Below, in pieces: positions 7,792-15,663 of a stretch of 20,640 bases of DNA. A program made the position numbers and the translations under genes. The notes under the pieces were generated by a model. That model had not been told where the DNA came from. It ran no database searches and saw only the letters and a program-made list of their open reading frames with translations. This DNA comes from an uncultured Lachnospiraceae bacterium (lineage in GTDB: Bacteria > Bacillota > Clostridia > Lachnospirales > Lachnospiraceae): NCBI GenBank assembly GCA_900553305.1, contig USDI01000018.1, forward strand, positions 1 through 20,640, given 5' to 3'. Every line of letters begins with the position of its first letter. The stretch's first letter is position 1.

Positions 7792-10700
7792 TTATTCCTG
7801 CTCCTTGCTTTTCTTCCTATGATTCATCAGATCATAAATACAGGGAACCACAAGCAGGGTCAGCAATGTACCGTAAAGCAGACCGCCTACCGTAACAATC
7901 GCCATCGGCTTGCCCATCGCTGCTCCCATATCCGTACCAAACACCATCGGCAGCAGTCCCAGAATCGTCGTTAACGCCGTCATCAGCACCGGACGTAGCC
8001 TTGTTTTACCTGCCTGCAAAATTGCCTCATGCTTTTCCATTCCCTGCGCAATCAGCTGATTCATATAATCCACAATCACAATACCGTTATTTACGATAAT
8101 ACCTGCCAGCATGACAAAGCCGATAACCGCAACAACACTGACTTCACAGTTTCCAAGGAACAGTCCTAAGAAGCCGCCCGTAAATGCCAGCGGAATCGTA
8201 AACATGATGATAAACGGAAATTTCAGGGACTGGAACTGGGCTACCATAATCAGGTACATGAAAATGACCGCCAGAAGCAGCATGAGCATCAACTGCTGCA
8301 TGGCATCCATAATCATCTCATTTTCACCCTCCATCACGAGAGAATAGCCCTCCGGCACTTCATAATCTGCCAGATTCCGTTCCAATTCCCGGGATACCAA
8401 CCCAACATTGTATCCGTCTGCAATGGAAGCCGATACCGCAATATAACGGTTCTGATCCGCTCTTCTTACCGATTTCGGTGAAATGGTATCCTCAAACGTT
8501 GCAATATCCTTAAGTGGAATTTCCACCTTTTTATTGTCTTTATCTGTCTTCTCAATGACAAGCTCCTGAACCAGATTCCTGGTGAGTGCCAGGTCATTGG
8601 CATTCTTTACATAAACCTCATATTCCTTCGCCGTTGTTTCAAGGGTTGTTGCACTGGAAGACTCCTGAAGCTTTGCTGCGATCTGCTGGTAAACTTCAGC
8701 TACCGTAAGCCCCTGATCCATCGCCTTATCACGGTCAATGAGGATCCGCATCTCACCGGTTGCTTCCTCCAGACCGTCGGAAACTCCTGTTGTTCCTTCC
8801 GTAGCTTCCACAATGGCGGCTACTTCTTTGGCTACCTGCTGTAAAGTATCCAGATCCCGTCCCCGTATCTGAATGGAAATGCCATCGCCTCCAAGTGCAC
8901 TCATATCCATCATCGAAGTTTCAATACTTAATTCCGCTCCTGTCTCTTCACAGAGCTGTGCAGTCTGCTCCTCAATTGCATCGGAAAGCTCTTTATTATT
9001 TAATTTCGGCTTCTCTACCGTAGTCAGATAGATGCTGGTTTCGTGTGTTGAGCTGTTATCCGATCCTCCCACCAGTGAGCCCATCGTAGATGTGCTTGCC
9101 ATCGCTCCCACATCCTCAACATCCTCCATATTTCTTAAGATCTCCACTACCCGGTCCGTTACCTCTGCGGTTTCACTTAACGGAGTGGTATCCGGAAGTT
9201 TTAAGGTGATGGTCATCTGTGTACTTTCCATGGAAGGCATGAACGCCGTTCCTTTGGAAAGCGAAGCCAGTGCGCTTGCTATGAGCAGCACCAGAACCCC
9301 GATAAATACTACAGCTTTATGCTTTAAGGACCAGGCAAGAACCTTTCCGTACCCATTCATTAATCCATTAAAGAACCGGCTTTCCTTCTGTTCCTTTGTT
9401 TTCACCAGAATCTTCGAGGACATTGCCGGAACAACCGTAAGAGCCACGAGGAGGCTTGCACCAAGGGAATACCCGATCGTCAGTCCCATATCTACAAACA
9501 ACTGCCGCGTAATTCCTTCGGTAAAGACAATCGGAAGGAAGACACAGACCGTTGTCAGAGTCGATGCCGCAATGGCTCCCGTCACTTCCTTTGTTCCTTC
9601 AATCGCCGCTTCCTTTACCGAAGCCCCTTCGCTTCGCAATCGGTAAATATTCTCAATTACCACGATAGAGTTATCTACCAGCATACCAATGCCCAGCGCC
9701 AGTCCGGAAAGTGAAATGACATTCAGGGTCACGCCGCTGAAATACATGCAGACCACCGCCGCTACAATACTGATCGGAATGGAGCATGCAATCACTGCCG
9801 TCGGACGGATGTCCCTAAGGAACAGAAGCAGAATAATGATCGCAAGTCCTGCTCCGAAAATAATATTGTTAAAAATAGAGTCCGTGACCATATCAATATA
9901 GATTCCCTGATCCATAAGGGTAATCAGCATCAATCCATCATTCTGTTCCAACAGATCATCAAACCTGGCAAGGATCTTGTCCGATACCTCTCCGGTTGAG
10001 TAACCGGTCTGCTTCTGCATGGTTAAAAGAATACCCGGCTCTCCATTGACATTCGTATAAATGTCCGCAGAATTGTCTGTCATAAAGACATCGGCAACAT
10101 CTCCTAATGTAATCACATCCACGCCATCCATATCCACGTTGAGAATCGGCATAGCCTTTAATTCTTCTATGGTATCCGGCTTGTCACCTACACGGATCAG
10201 GTAGGAAATTCCATCCTCCGTAACATATCCGGCAGGCATTGAGAAGTTCTGCGCTGCCAGAAGCTGTTCCACCGTAGCTACTGTAAGAATGCCATTCATA
10301 TCAGCCTGGTCGTACGCATCTTCCCTTGCTTCCTCAATCTGCTCTTCGCCGTCCAGAATCTGCTGCAGGGCATCCGCAAGCTGTTCCGCACTGTCATTGA
10401 TCTGGTCGTAGCCGTCCTTAATCTGATCGGCTCCGGCATCCAACTGTTCCTGTCCGGACTTTAACTGTTCTTCTCCGGATTCAAGCTGCTTTTGTGCGGA
10501 ATCCAGCTGAGATTCTGCGGAAGCAATCTGCATTTCTCCCAGGCTGATTGTGGTCTGTGCATCGGCAAACTCAATCGCTGCCTGCAGGTTGCCCTTATAT
10601 AATTCCGTTAACGCACTGTCCAGCTTACTGATGTTTCCTTCGATTTCAGAAAGCGCGGACTTATACTGGTCGATCGGTGCTGCTGCCATGGCCTTCTGGG

Positions 10701-12018
10701 ATTCGAGGTCAGCAATGGTGCTTTGCAGTTCAGCTTTTTGTGCTTCCAGTTTACTTGTATCACTTTCGCCACCAAGAATTCTTTCCTTACACTGATTAAG
10801 GGAATTTTTGATATCTCCCATTGTACTATTACCAGATGGAACAGGTATTCCTACAGAAATACATATCTGACTGATGCTCTCCTTATGCTCCTCTGTAAGA
10901 TTTTCGAAGATTATTGATGAGTTTCCCATACCATCAATTGCCGTGATAGCATCAGTTATCCCATTCACCGCCGTAATTGCCTGTTCAATCGCCTGCACTC
11001 CGGCCTGTGTCTGCTCGATACCGCTGTCCAGTCCCTTCACGGTAGCTTCTGCGGTCTGGATCTCAAACTGTAAGTGTGTCTTTGCTGCCTCGGCATCCGC
11101 CTTTGCGGTAAGAAGCTGCGTTTCTGCTTCGGCAAGCTGTTTCGTGGTTGCATCCTTTTTACTGTTTAGTTCGGTTTTTCCACTTTCCAACTGGCTCTTT
11201 TTATCAGCCAGTTCATTCCGTCCATCCGCAAGTTCTTTTTTGGAATTTTCAAGCTCTGCCCTGGAATCATTCAATTCCTGCTGCTTTTCGGCAAGCTCTG
11301 CTTCGGAATCTGCCAGCTCCTTCTTCGCATTTTCCAGTTCTGCCTGTCCATCGTAAATATCCTGCTTGTTTTCCTCCAAGTCTGCCAGATTTTCATCAAT
11401 TTCTTTATCAATGGAGCCAAACACCTGCTCATTGATCGCATCGATCTTTTCCTGACGGATAATAACATTCACACTCTCTTCCAGAAGTCCCATTCCACTT
11501 ACGGAAGCTACTCCTTCAATACTTTCAAGCTCCGGAATAATGGTATTGTTTGTCAGATCCGTAATTTCTGCCGCGGACATATCCTTTCCACCAACTGCCG
11601 CGATCATAACCGGCAGCATATCCGGATTCATTTTCATAATAATCGGGTTCCCGACGGAATCGTCCCAGTAGCTCTTGATCTGATCCAGATTTTCACGAAT
11701 CTCCAAAGAAACGGCATTCATATCTGCCGACTGGGCAAACTGCAGAATCACCATCGAATAATTTTCACTCGAAACAGAACTGATTTCTTCAATATTACTT
11801 ACGGTAGCCATCGAAGACTCCACAGGCTTTGTCACGACCATTTCTACCGTTTCCGGGCTTGCTCCCGGATAAGTTGTCATGACAAGTACATAAGGAAAGC
11901 TGATGTTTGGCAGCAGATCCGAGGTCATCTTGGTAAATGACACAATTCCCAAAACAATTACAAGCACTACTGCCACCAGAACAGTATACGGTTTCTTTAC
12001 ACTGAATTTTCCAAACAT
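7792..12018 (-). CDS. RND-family efflux permease with large coiled-coil insertion
   Basis: A 1408-residue protein of the RND superfamily (AcrB/SwrC-like, hydrophobe-amphiphile efflux type) in the cytoplasmic membrane, probably driven by proton flux. TM1 is at about 8-30. TM2-6 lie at about 715-870 and include GIGMLVDNSIVVIENIYR (777-793), the TM4 motif. TM7 is at about 900-920, and TM8-12 at about 1240-1400 include GIIVNNGIVIVDY. Extracytoplasmic porter-type domains lie in both halves. At residues 204-565, between the strand NVIIRQEKIDA and LTVATVEQLLAAQNF, a long heptad-repeat hairpin is inserted; the matching place in the second half has none, so the usual length of about 1030-1050 residues is exceeded by about 360. 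The ribosome binding site AAAGGCG lies 8 nt before ATG. No membrane-fusion partner or TetR regulator is adjacent. The substrate cannot be told from sequence. Confidence 0.93.
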   Translation of the reverse strand: MFGKFSVKKPYTVLVAVVLVIVLGIVSFTKMTSDLLPNISFPYVLVMTTYPGASPETVEMVVTKPVESSMATVSNIEEISSVSSENYSMVILQFAQSADMNAVSLEIRENLDQIKSYWDDSVGNPIIMKMNPDMLPVMIAAVGGKDMSAAEITDLTNNTIIPELESIEGVASVSGMGLLEESVNVIIRQEKIDAINEQVFGSIDKEIDENLADLEENKQDIYDGQAELENAKKELADSEAELAEKQQELNDSRAELENSKKELADGRNELADKKSQLESGKTELNSKKDATTKQLAEAETQLLTAKADAEAAKTHLQFEIQTAEATVKGLDSGIEQTQAGVQAIEQAITAVNGITDAITAIDGMGNSSIIFENLTEEHKESISQICISVGIPVPSGNSTMGDIKNSLNQCKERILGGESDTSKLEAQKAELQSTIADLESQKAMAAAPIDQYKSALSEIEGNISKLDSALTELYKGNLQAAIEFADAQTTISLGEMQIASAESQLDSAQKQLESGEEQLKSGQEQLDAGADQIKDGYDQINDSAEQLADALQQILDGEEQIEEAREDAYDQADMNGILTVATVEQLLAAQNFSMPAGYVTEDGISYLIRVGDKPDTIEELKAMPILNVDMDGVDVITLGDVADVFMTDNSADIYTNVNGEPGILLTMQKQTGYSTGEVSDKILARFDDLLEQNDGLMLITLMDQGIYIDMVTDSIFNNIIFGAGLAIIILLLFLRDIRPTAVIACSIPISIVAAVVCMYFSGVTLNVISLSGLALGIGMLVDNSIVVIENIYRLRSEGASVKEAAIEGTKEVTGAIAASTLTTVCVFLPIVFTEGITRQLFVDMGLTIGYSLGASLLVALTVVPAMSSKILVKTKEQKESRFFNGLMNGYGKVLAWSLKHKAVVFIGVLVLLIASALASLSKGTAFMPSMESTQMTITLKLPDTTPLSETAEVTDRVVEILRNMEDVEDVGAMASTSTMGSLVGGSDNSSTHETSIYLTTVEKPKLNNKELSDAIEEQTAQLCEETGAELSIETSMMDMSALGGDGISIQIRGRDLDTLQQVAKEVAAIVEATEGTTGVSDGLEEATGEMRILIDRDKAMDQGLTVAEVYQQIAAKLQESSSATTLETTAKEYEVYVKNANDLALTRNLVQELVIEKTDKDNKKVEIPLKDIATFEDTISPKSVRRADQNRYIAVSASIADGYNVGLVSRELERNLADYEVPEGYSLVMEGENEMIMDAMQQLMLMLLLAVIFMYLIMVAQFQSLKFPFIIMFTIPLAFTGGFLGLFLGNCEVSVVAVIGFVMLAGIIVNNGIVIVDYMNQLIAQGMEKHEAILQAGKTRLRPVLMTALTTILGLLPMVFGTDMGAAMGKPMAIVTVGGLLYGTLLTLLVVPCIYDLMNHRKKSKEQE
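10324..11409 (-). other. Region encoding the RND coiled-coil hairpin
   Basis: This part of the RND gene encodes residues about 204-565. The rising arm (about 204-350) has at least nine consecutive heptads of the form xxELxxx (for example AELENAK, KELADSE, QELNDSR). The returning arm (about 420-565) has heptads such as SQLDSAQ, KQLESGE, EQLKSGQ. Between them is a small non-coiled tip (about 355-420) with two Cys (385 and 410). At 1.5 angstrom per residue each arm could reach about 20 nm if fully helical. Confidence 0.8.
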
Positions 12019-12069
12019 TCTTCTTTCGCCTTTCTTTGGCAGATATTTTAATCAGGTCACAATAAAAAG

Positions 12070-12098
12070 AGTATATTGCGCTCAAAAATCTTCGTCAA
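12070..12098 (-). promoter_or_regulatory. RND gene promoter
   Basis: TTGACG (12093-12098), 17 nt, then TATACT (12070-12075): five of six matches in each box with ideal spacing. The start would be near 12062, giving a leader of about 45 nt. So the RND gene is transcribed separately from sigH, which ends 28 nt upstream of the -35 box. No hairpin terminator for sigH was found in the gap. Confidence 0.85.
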
Positions 12099-12125
12099 TA
12101 CACCCTTCTTAAAGTTTATAAAAAT

Positions 12126-12758
12126 TTAATTGTTTCCCTTTAATTCCTTGCGGATCTTGGTTTTCACACGCTGCAGGGCATTATCTGTGGATTTATCATC
12201 CCTGCCAAGAACCTTCGCAATCTGCCCATAGGACATTCCGGTAAGATATAGATCGAGCACCTGTTTTTCAAAAGGACTTAATTCCTTCTCAATCATCTGT
12301 TCAATACGTTCCACGTTTTCGCGGTCAATCAGCAGTTCCTCCGGATTCTTCTCGGATGGTGATATCAGACTGTTAATAAGCTTTACCTCCTCTGAGGACT
12401 CGCCCCCCTCCTGCTGGGAATAGTCCGCATAAATGGAAATATAGGAATTGAGCGGTGCATTTTTCAACCGTCCTGCTGCCTGAACCGCCGTATACATCTG
12501 CCTGGACACACACAGATCCGCAAAGGTGAAAAAACTGGCATCCCGTCCCGTATCATAATCCCGGATTGCCTTAAAAAGTCCGATCATCCCTTCCTGAATC
12601 AGATCTTCCCTGTCCGCTCCCAGAATATACATCGACTGTGCCTTGCTTCGCACCAGATTCTTGTACTTTTCCATAATATAATCGGTAATGGCATGATCTC
12701 CATCCCGGAGCTGTACAATCAATTCTTCATCACTGTATTTTGCATACTCATTGACCAT
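12126..12758 (-). CDS. sigH: RNA polymerase sigma factor SigH (stationary phase/sporulation)
   Basis: A 210-residue sigma-70 family protein resembling Spo0H/SigH. Region 2 includes YKNLVRSKAQSMYILGADRED and LIQEGMIGLFKAIRDYD (2.2), followed by TFADLCVSRQMYTAVQ (2.3-2.4). Region 4 ends with the helix-turn-helix MSYGQIAKVLGRDDKSTDNA and a basic KTKIRKEL tail. In B. subtilis and clostridia SigH drives early sporulation and stationary-phase genes. Start chosen: ATG at 12758 with GAGGTGG 6 nt upstream, not the TTG-type start five codons earlier. The start overlaps the end of the SGNH gene by 11 nt, so translation is probably coupled. Its place at the end of a cysE-cysS-mrnC-rlmB cluster matches the B. 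subtilis gene order and supports the name. Confidence 0.93.
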   Translation of the reverse strand: MVNEYAKYSDEELIVQLRDGDHAITDYIMEKYKNLVRSKAQSMYILGADREDLIQEGMIGLFKAIRDYDTGRDASFFTFADLCVSRQMYTAVQAAGRLKNAPLNSYISIYADYSQQEGGESSEEVKLINSLISPSEKNPEELLIDRENVERIEQMIEKELSPFEKQVLDLYLTGMSYGQIAKVLGRDDKSTDNALQRVKTKIRKELKGNN

Positions 12759-14325
12759 AGGTGCCCACCTCAATCTTCATGTCCCTCTGAATCTGTGCCT
12801 CTGCCGCTTCTTCCTCTTTCATTTCCTTATCCTCTGTGTCAATGCCATCCCCGCTTTTCGCAGTATTGCTTTCCCGGAATTTCAGAATATCCGGCAGAAT
12901 CTTAGATTTAGATTCTTCTGTAGATTCCGGATCTGTTATATCTTCCCAATCATCTTTATTTTCTGCATCTTCCTCATCCGGTGAATCCTGCAGTCGGATC
13001 AGATCGGCCGCAATGTGCTCCGCCAGAATCTGATAACCATCTGGATTGCAATGTACACCATCCGGCATATAATTTGAAATCACTGCCGCATCGTGACTGT
13101 CCAGTAAATTCGAATCATACAGATCAATGACATCAAATTCATATTCTTTTGCAAGTGCAATCATGCTGTCCACAATGACACGCTGTGACATCAATTCCGG
13201 ACGTTCCTTGCGTAGAATGTCATGCAGGACATTGGGAAGCGGTGTGATGAAAACAACCTCCGCATTGGGATAATTCTCCTTTAAGCCCCGCATCAGTTCA
13301 TCCAGATCCCCGATCAGGGTACGGGGAGCGCGCTCCTCAAAATTTCCTACATTTTCCCTGTGCAGACAAAAACCGTCATTCGTTCCTCCCATAACCAGAA
13401 TGAGGTCCGTGTCCTCCGGAATTTCCCTGTAACGTTCCACATAAGCATCCTGCCAGTATCTTCCAATTGAAGAGCCTCCGATACCAAGATTCACTACTTC
13501 CTTTGCACCAAGAATCTCTGCCAGCTTCGTCGGATAGGAATACTGCTGATAGTCCTCCATGTTTTCAAGGTTTGCCGCCTGCGTGATACTGTCGCCCAGA
13601 CAGGCGATCTTTTTATCCGAAAAGTCCAGGGGGCTTTGTCCAATCACCACCCGGTCTGCCTCATTCCATTCAACCGTTTCCATATAAGAACTCTGTTCAA
13701 GCCTGCGCTCACGAAGCGTCGGGCGTACCAGAATATTACCGGAAACTGTAGTTAAAGAAATACCTCCCTCAGAAGCGTTATTCCCAGAAACCTGGTTTTC
13801 CGAAACGGTATTGTCAGAAACGGTATTGTTAGAAACACTGTTCCCTGAAACAGCATTACCAGAGACGTCGTTTTCTGAAATGCTGCTATCTAAAATATCA
13901 TCCCCAGACACAACCGCAACACCATCATTTTCAGACACATCCGCAACCTGATCCTCCCCGGACAGCATATCTCCCGGCATAGATTCCCCATCCGAAACGC
14001 TCTCCTCAGATGCATTCTCCCCAGAAGCATTGTCCCCGGATGATGCCGTCAGGAATTCCTGCAGCACATCTTCATCCTCGTCTTCCGGATCATTAACAGC
14101 ATATTCCTGAAGAAAGGTTTCTACCGCAGCCTCATCCTGCGAAAGCTCTTCAATCTGTGTCCGCAACTGTTCTGCCTCTGCATGATTTTCTGCATACAGC
14201 TCCTGGCATTCCTTCTCGTATTTTCTTTTTTCCAAATAGTTCAATCCTTTATCTGCCCCCACGGCAATCAGTAAGATTGCCACCATTGCTATCATGGTTG
14301 CAAGGATTCTTCCGGCTACCTTCAT
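12748..14325 (-). CDS. Membrane-anchored SGNH/GDSL hydrolase
   Basis: A 525-residue protein with an N-terminal signal-anchor (about 5-24), a charged, probably helical stem (30-75), an acidic low-complexity linker (76-200), an SGNH hydrolase domain (about 225-445) and a charged C-terminal tail (450-525). The hydrolase blocks are complete: CLGDSITQ (nucleophile Ser246), GIGGSSIG (281-288), GGTND (313-317, Asn316) and DGVHCNPDGY (Asp422, His425). Such enzymes are esterases or deacetylases of lipids, polysaccharides or wall polymers; the substrate is unknown. The linker holds ten 5-residue repeats of the VSGN type. The ribosome binding site AGGAAGG lies 4-5 nt before ATG. The gene sits 61 nt after rlmB and overlaps sigH by 11 nt, so it is part of the operon, in the position held by rae1/yacP in B. 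subtilis. Confidence 0.92.
   Translation of the reverse strand: MKVAGRILATMIAMVAILLIAVGADKGLNYLEKRKYEKECQELYAENHAEAEQLRTQIEELSQDEAAVETFLQEYAVNDPEDEDEDVLQEFLTASSGDNASGENASEESVSDGESMPGDMLSGEDQVADVSENDGVAVVSGDDILDSSISENDVSGNAVSGNSVSNNTVSDNTVSENQVSGNNASEGGISLTTVSGNILVRPTLRERRLEQSSYMETVEWNEADRVVIGQSPLDFSDKKIACLGDSITQAANLENMEDYQQYSYPTKLAEILGAKEVVNLGIGGSSIGRYWQDAYVERYREIPEDTDLILVMGGTNDGFCLHRENVGNFEERAPRTLIGDLDELMRGLKENYPNAEVVFITPLPNVLHDILRKERPELMSQRVIVDSMIALAKEYEFDVIDLYDSNLLDSHDAAVISNYMPDGVHCNPDGYQILAEHIAADLIRLQDSPDEEDAENKDDWEDITDPESTEESKSKILPDILKFRESNTAKSGDGIDTEDKEMKEEEAAEAQIQRDMKIEVGTYGQ
13735..13884 (-). repeat. 15-bp tandem repeats encoding VSGN-type pentapeptides
   Basis: Ten successive five-residue units (residues 148-197) such as DVSGN, AVSGN, SVSNN, TVSDN, TVSEN, QVSGN, TVSGN lie in the linker of the SGNH protein; two of the ten (NASEG, GISLT) are divergent. 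At DNA level the 15-nt units have drifted, so the repeat is conserved more as protein. The stretch is Ser/Asn/Thr-rich and likely disordered; it may span the cell wall. Confidence 0.8.
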
Positions 14326-14386
14326 AATACCTTCCTATCTGCTTTATAACAGTTCCCTGTTCGTTACAAATCTACACATAACTCAT

Positions 14387-15157
14387 CTATCTGCTACTGC
14401 CGGCGCAGGTTCTTTGCCGTACAATCTCATAAGCCAGAATCCCAGCCGCCACCGAAGCATTCAGGGAATCAATGTCACCATGCATGGGGATGGAAGCCAC
14501 CATATCGCACTTCTCTTTCACCAGACGCCCTACTCCGGATCCTTCATTGCCAATCACCAGACCGATCGGTCCTGTCAGATTTAAGTCATACATCGTTTCT
14601 CCGCCCATATCCGCGCAGACAAACCATAATCCCTGCTGCTTTAACTCTTCTATCGTCTGTGCCATATTCGTCACACGGGCTACCTTCGTGTAGTTCAACG
14701 CTCCTGCAGAGGTTCTTGCTACCGTTGCCGTGAGTCCTGCCGCACGGTTCTTTGGAATAATAACCCCATGTGCTCCGGCCAGGTTTGCCGTACGGATAAT
14801 GGCTCCCAAATTGTGCGGATCCTCAATATTATCCAGCAGGAATAAAAACGGAGACTCGTTCTTTTCCCTGGCAAGCACAAGCATATCCTCTACTTCTGCG
14901 TATTCATAAGCTGCGATCGTTGCCACAACACCCTGATGCTTTCCGGTTTCTGAAATCTGATCCAGGCGCTCCTTCGATACATATTTAATAACCACGTCAT
15001 GCTTTCTTGCTTCGCGCTTGATCGTCATGATCGGTCCGTCCTGACAACCGTCCAGAATATAAAGCCGGTCAATGGACTGTCCGGAACGAAATGCTTCAAT
15101 CACTACATTTCTTCCCTCTATAATGGATTCATTTTTTTCTTTTCTGAATTCTTCCAT
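14387..15157 (-). CDS. rlmB: 23S rRNA (guanosine-2'-O-)-methyltransferase RlmB
   Basis: A 256-residue SPOUT-class (TrmH family) methyltransferase, which in E. coli modifies G2251 of 23S rRNA using S-adenosylmethionine. An N-terminal substrate-binding domain (about 11-85) starts with IIEGRNVVIEAF. The trefoil-knot domain has motif 1 NIEDPHNLGAIIRTA (110-124), motif 2 GNEGSGV (203-209) and motif 3 SLNASVAAGI (231-240). Length is normal. AGGA lies 7 nt upstream of ATG. It is downstream of mrnC by 59 nt and upstream of the SGNH gene by 61 nt, as in the conserved cysS-mrnC-rlmB order. Other TrmH paralogues have the same motifs; the context favours RlmB. Confidence 0.92.
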   Translation of the reverse strand: MEEFRKEKNESIIEGRNVVIEAFRSGQSIDRLYILDGCQDGPIMTIKREARKHDVVIKYVSKERLDQISETGKHQGVVATIAAYEYAEVEDMLVLAREKNESPFLFLLDNIEDPHNLGAIIRTANLAGAHGVIIPKNRAAGLTATVARTSAGALNYTKVARVTNMAQTIEELKQQGLWFVCADMGGETMYDLNLTGPIGLVIGNEGSGVGRLVKEKCDMVASIPMHGDIDSLNASVAAGILAYEIVRQRTCAGSSR

Positions 15158-15216
15158 GTTCTGATCCTTTCCTTCTGATTCAGTATCTCTGATTCGATAT
15201 CTCCAACTTGATCTGC

Positions 15217-15663
15217 TTATTCTGTTTTCTGCGTTTCCAGGATATCCATGCCCTTCCGGATCAGTTGCAGCATCCGCTCCTCCTGCCCGGTAAGATACAG
15301 GTATCCCATCAACGCTTCCAATGCCGTTGCTTTCTTATACTCTGCCATGGTCGCATGCCTGGCTTTGGTGTACGGCTTTGCATTGCGCCCTCTCTTTAAA
15401 ATTACCTGCTCTTCCTCCGTAAGCTCCGGTAACAGTGCATTCACCAAAAGAGCCTGCGCTGTCGCATTCACATAGCGGATTGTATAGTGATGGAGCTTAT
15501 TGGCAGGCGCATTCCCCCGCATCACCACCACGGTCCGGATCACCAGATCATAAATCGAATCTCCGATATAAGCAAGCGTAAGAGGTGAATATGTCCGAAT
15601 ATCCACCTCTTTACCTTCAAATGCTTCTCTTATCCTTTGAACAAAGGTTAAGCCATTTTCCAT
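15217..15663 (-). CDS. mrnC: Mini-ribonuclease 3
   Basis: A 148-residue stand-alone RNase III catalytic domain without a double-stranded RNA-binding domain. In B. subtilis Mini-III matures 23S rRNA ends. Key parts: YSPLTLAYIGDSIYDLVIR with the catalytic Asp35, KLHHYTIRYVNA, LKRGRNAK, and ATALEALMGYLYL with Glu116. Length is typical. It starts 16 nt inside the end of cysS with GAGGG upstream, so translation is probably coupled to cysS. It precedes rlmB, another 23S rRNA maturation gene. Confidence 0.95.
   Translation of the reverse strand: MENGLTFVQRIREAFEGKEVDIRTYSPLTLAYIGDSIYDLVIRTVVVMRGNAPANKLHHYTIRYVNATAQALLVNALLPELTEEEQVILKRGRNAKPYTKARHATMAEYKKATALEALMGYLYLTGQEERMLQLIRKGMDILETQKTE

Noticed and set aside
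9032..9646. 204-residue plus-strand frame opposite the RND gene
   Set aside because: Antisense to conserved membrane sequence; no ribosome binding site or family motif.
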